From positions 1 through 21,725 of the IMG/VR virus record IMGVR_UViG_3300001472_002929: 21,725 bases of DNA; one strand, written 5' to 3'. Shown here in pieces: positions 21,644 through 21,725 of this stretch. Below the pieces are notes generated by a model. It was not told where the DNA came from, searched no databases, and saw nothing but the letters and a program-made list of their open reading frames with translations. Both the position numbers and the translations under genes were made by a program. How positions within the stretch are numbered: position 1 is the first letter of the stretch; each line of letters starts with the position of its first letter. The DNA comes from a virus.

Positions 21644-21725
21644 TGTTTATCTTCCTCTCCATTTCTATTGGGTCAGCTAATATTTTAGATGCCAGTTCAT
21701 AGTTCTGTATAAATTGTGTATATCT
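21549..21725 (-). CDS. C-terminal fragment of an unknown gene
   Basis: The window ends inside this gene; 58 codons run in frame from base 21725 to TAA at 21551-21549. The visible end reads RYTQFIQNYELASKILADPI, then EMERKINNGTKHIMEDIEKI and an acidic tail. It is soluble and helical where seen. The lipoprotein gene overlaps its last 95 bases in another frame. It could be a tail-region protein or the partner of the lipoprotein; the sequence visible does not decide. Confidence 0.6.
   Translation of the reverse strand, partial: RYTQFIQNYELASKILADPIEMERKINNGTKHIMEDIEKISSTVDGLDDGLQLQSDTD

Noticed and set aside
1-21725. tRNA genes, insertion sequences or attachment sites
   Set aside because: The gaps are all under 140 bases and none shows a cloverleaf, terminal inverted repeats or a transposase or integrase.

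Overview
This window is most of the head, accessory, replication and lysis regions of an AT-rich tailed dsDNA bacteriophage (Caudoviricetes). The HK97-type morphogenesis set (small and large terminase, portal, head protein, U35 prohead protease, HK97-fold capsid) shows the phage type. The strong AGGAG ribosome sites, GH24 lysozyme, outer-membrane-type lipoprotein and a holin of a kind I recall from marine phages point to a Gram-negative host. A marine low-GC alphaproteobacterium is plausible, but that is inference. No integrase, tRNA, CRISPR array, insertion sequence or attachment site is visible, and there is no gene-free stretch over 300 bases.

Layout. (1) 1-6514, minus strand: the packaging/head operon, read TerS, TerL, portal, head-morphogenesis protein, prohead protease, major capsid protein (running off the left edge). 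(2) 6652-9678, plus strand: an accessory block of three unknown genes, then a second promoter driving an amidoligase, a small unknown gene and a gamma-glutamylcyclotransferase-like gene. (3) 9712-12783, minus strand: a ParB-like protein, a cupin, an IbrA-like PAPS-reductase-family protein and an IbrB-like ParB protein. The two accessory blocks converge on a bidirectional hairpin at 9681-9715. (4) 12886-15475, minus strand: a Cro/YdaS-like regulator, a helix-turn-helix replication protein and a T7 gp4/Twinkle-like primase-helicase. (5) 15554-17991, plus strand: a RecB/Cas4-like exonuclease, an ERF annealing protein, a small winged-helix-like protein, a putative ssDNA-binding protein and an HNH nuclease, which together look like a recombination/replication module. 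(6) 18091-19954, plus strand: nine tightly packed small genes, including an XRE regulator and a DUF3846-like protein. (7) 19917-21725, minus strand: a lysis cassette of partial gene, lipoprotein, holin, thermonuclease-like protein, lysozyme and a small unknown protein. The left and right edges probably join through tail genes outside the window.

The plus-strand operons are preceded by strikingly similar promoters: a TTG-rich -35, a 16-17 bp spacer and a TATAAT, three of them carrying GTTATAATAAC or a one-mismatch version over the -10. A second 11-bp motif, ACTTGAAATTT, sits in three control regions around the Cro-like gene, the replication gene and the first accessory operon, and is a candidate operator. 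The parts most worth following up are the amidoligase/GGCT cassette, the ParB-cupin-PAPS reductase-ParB cluster, the shared regulatory motifs, and the SSB-like acidic Pro-Phe tails on two adjacent recombination proteins.
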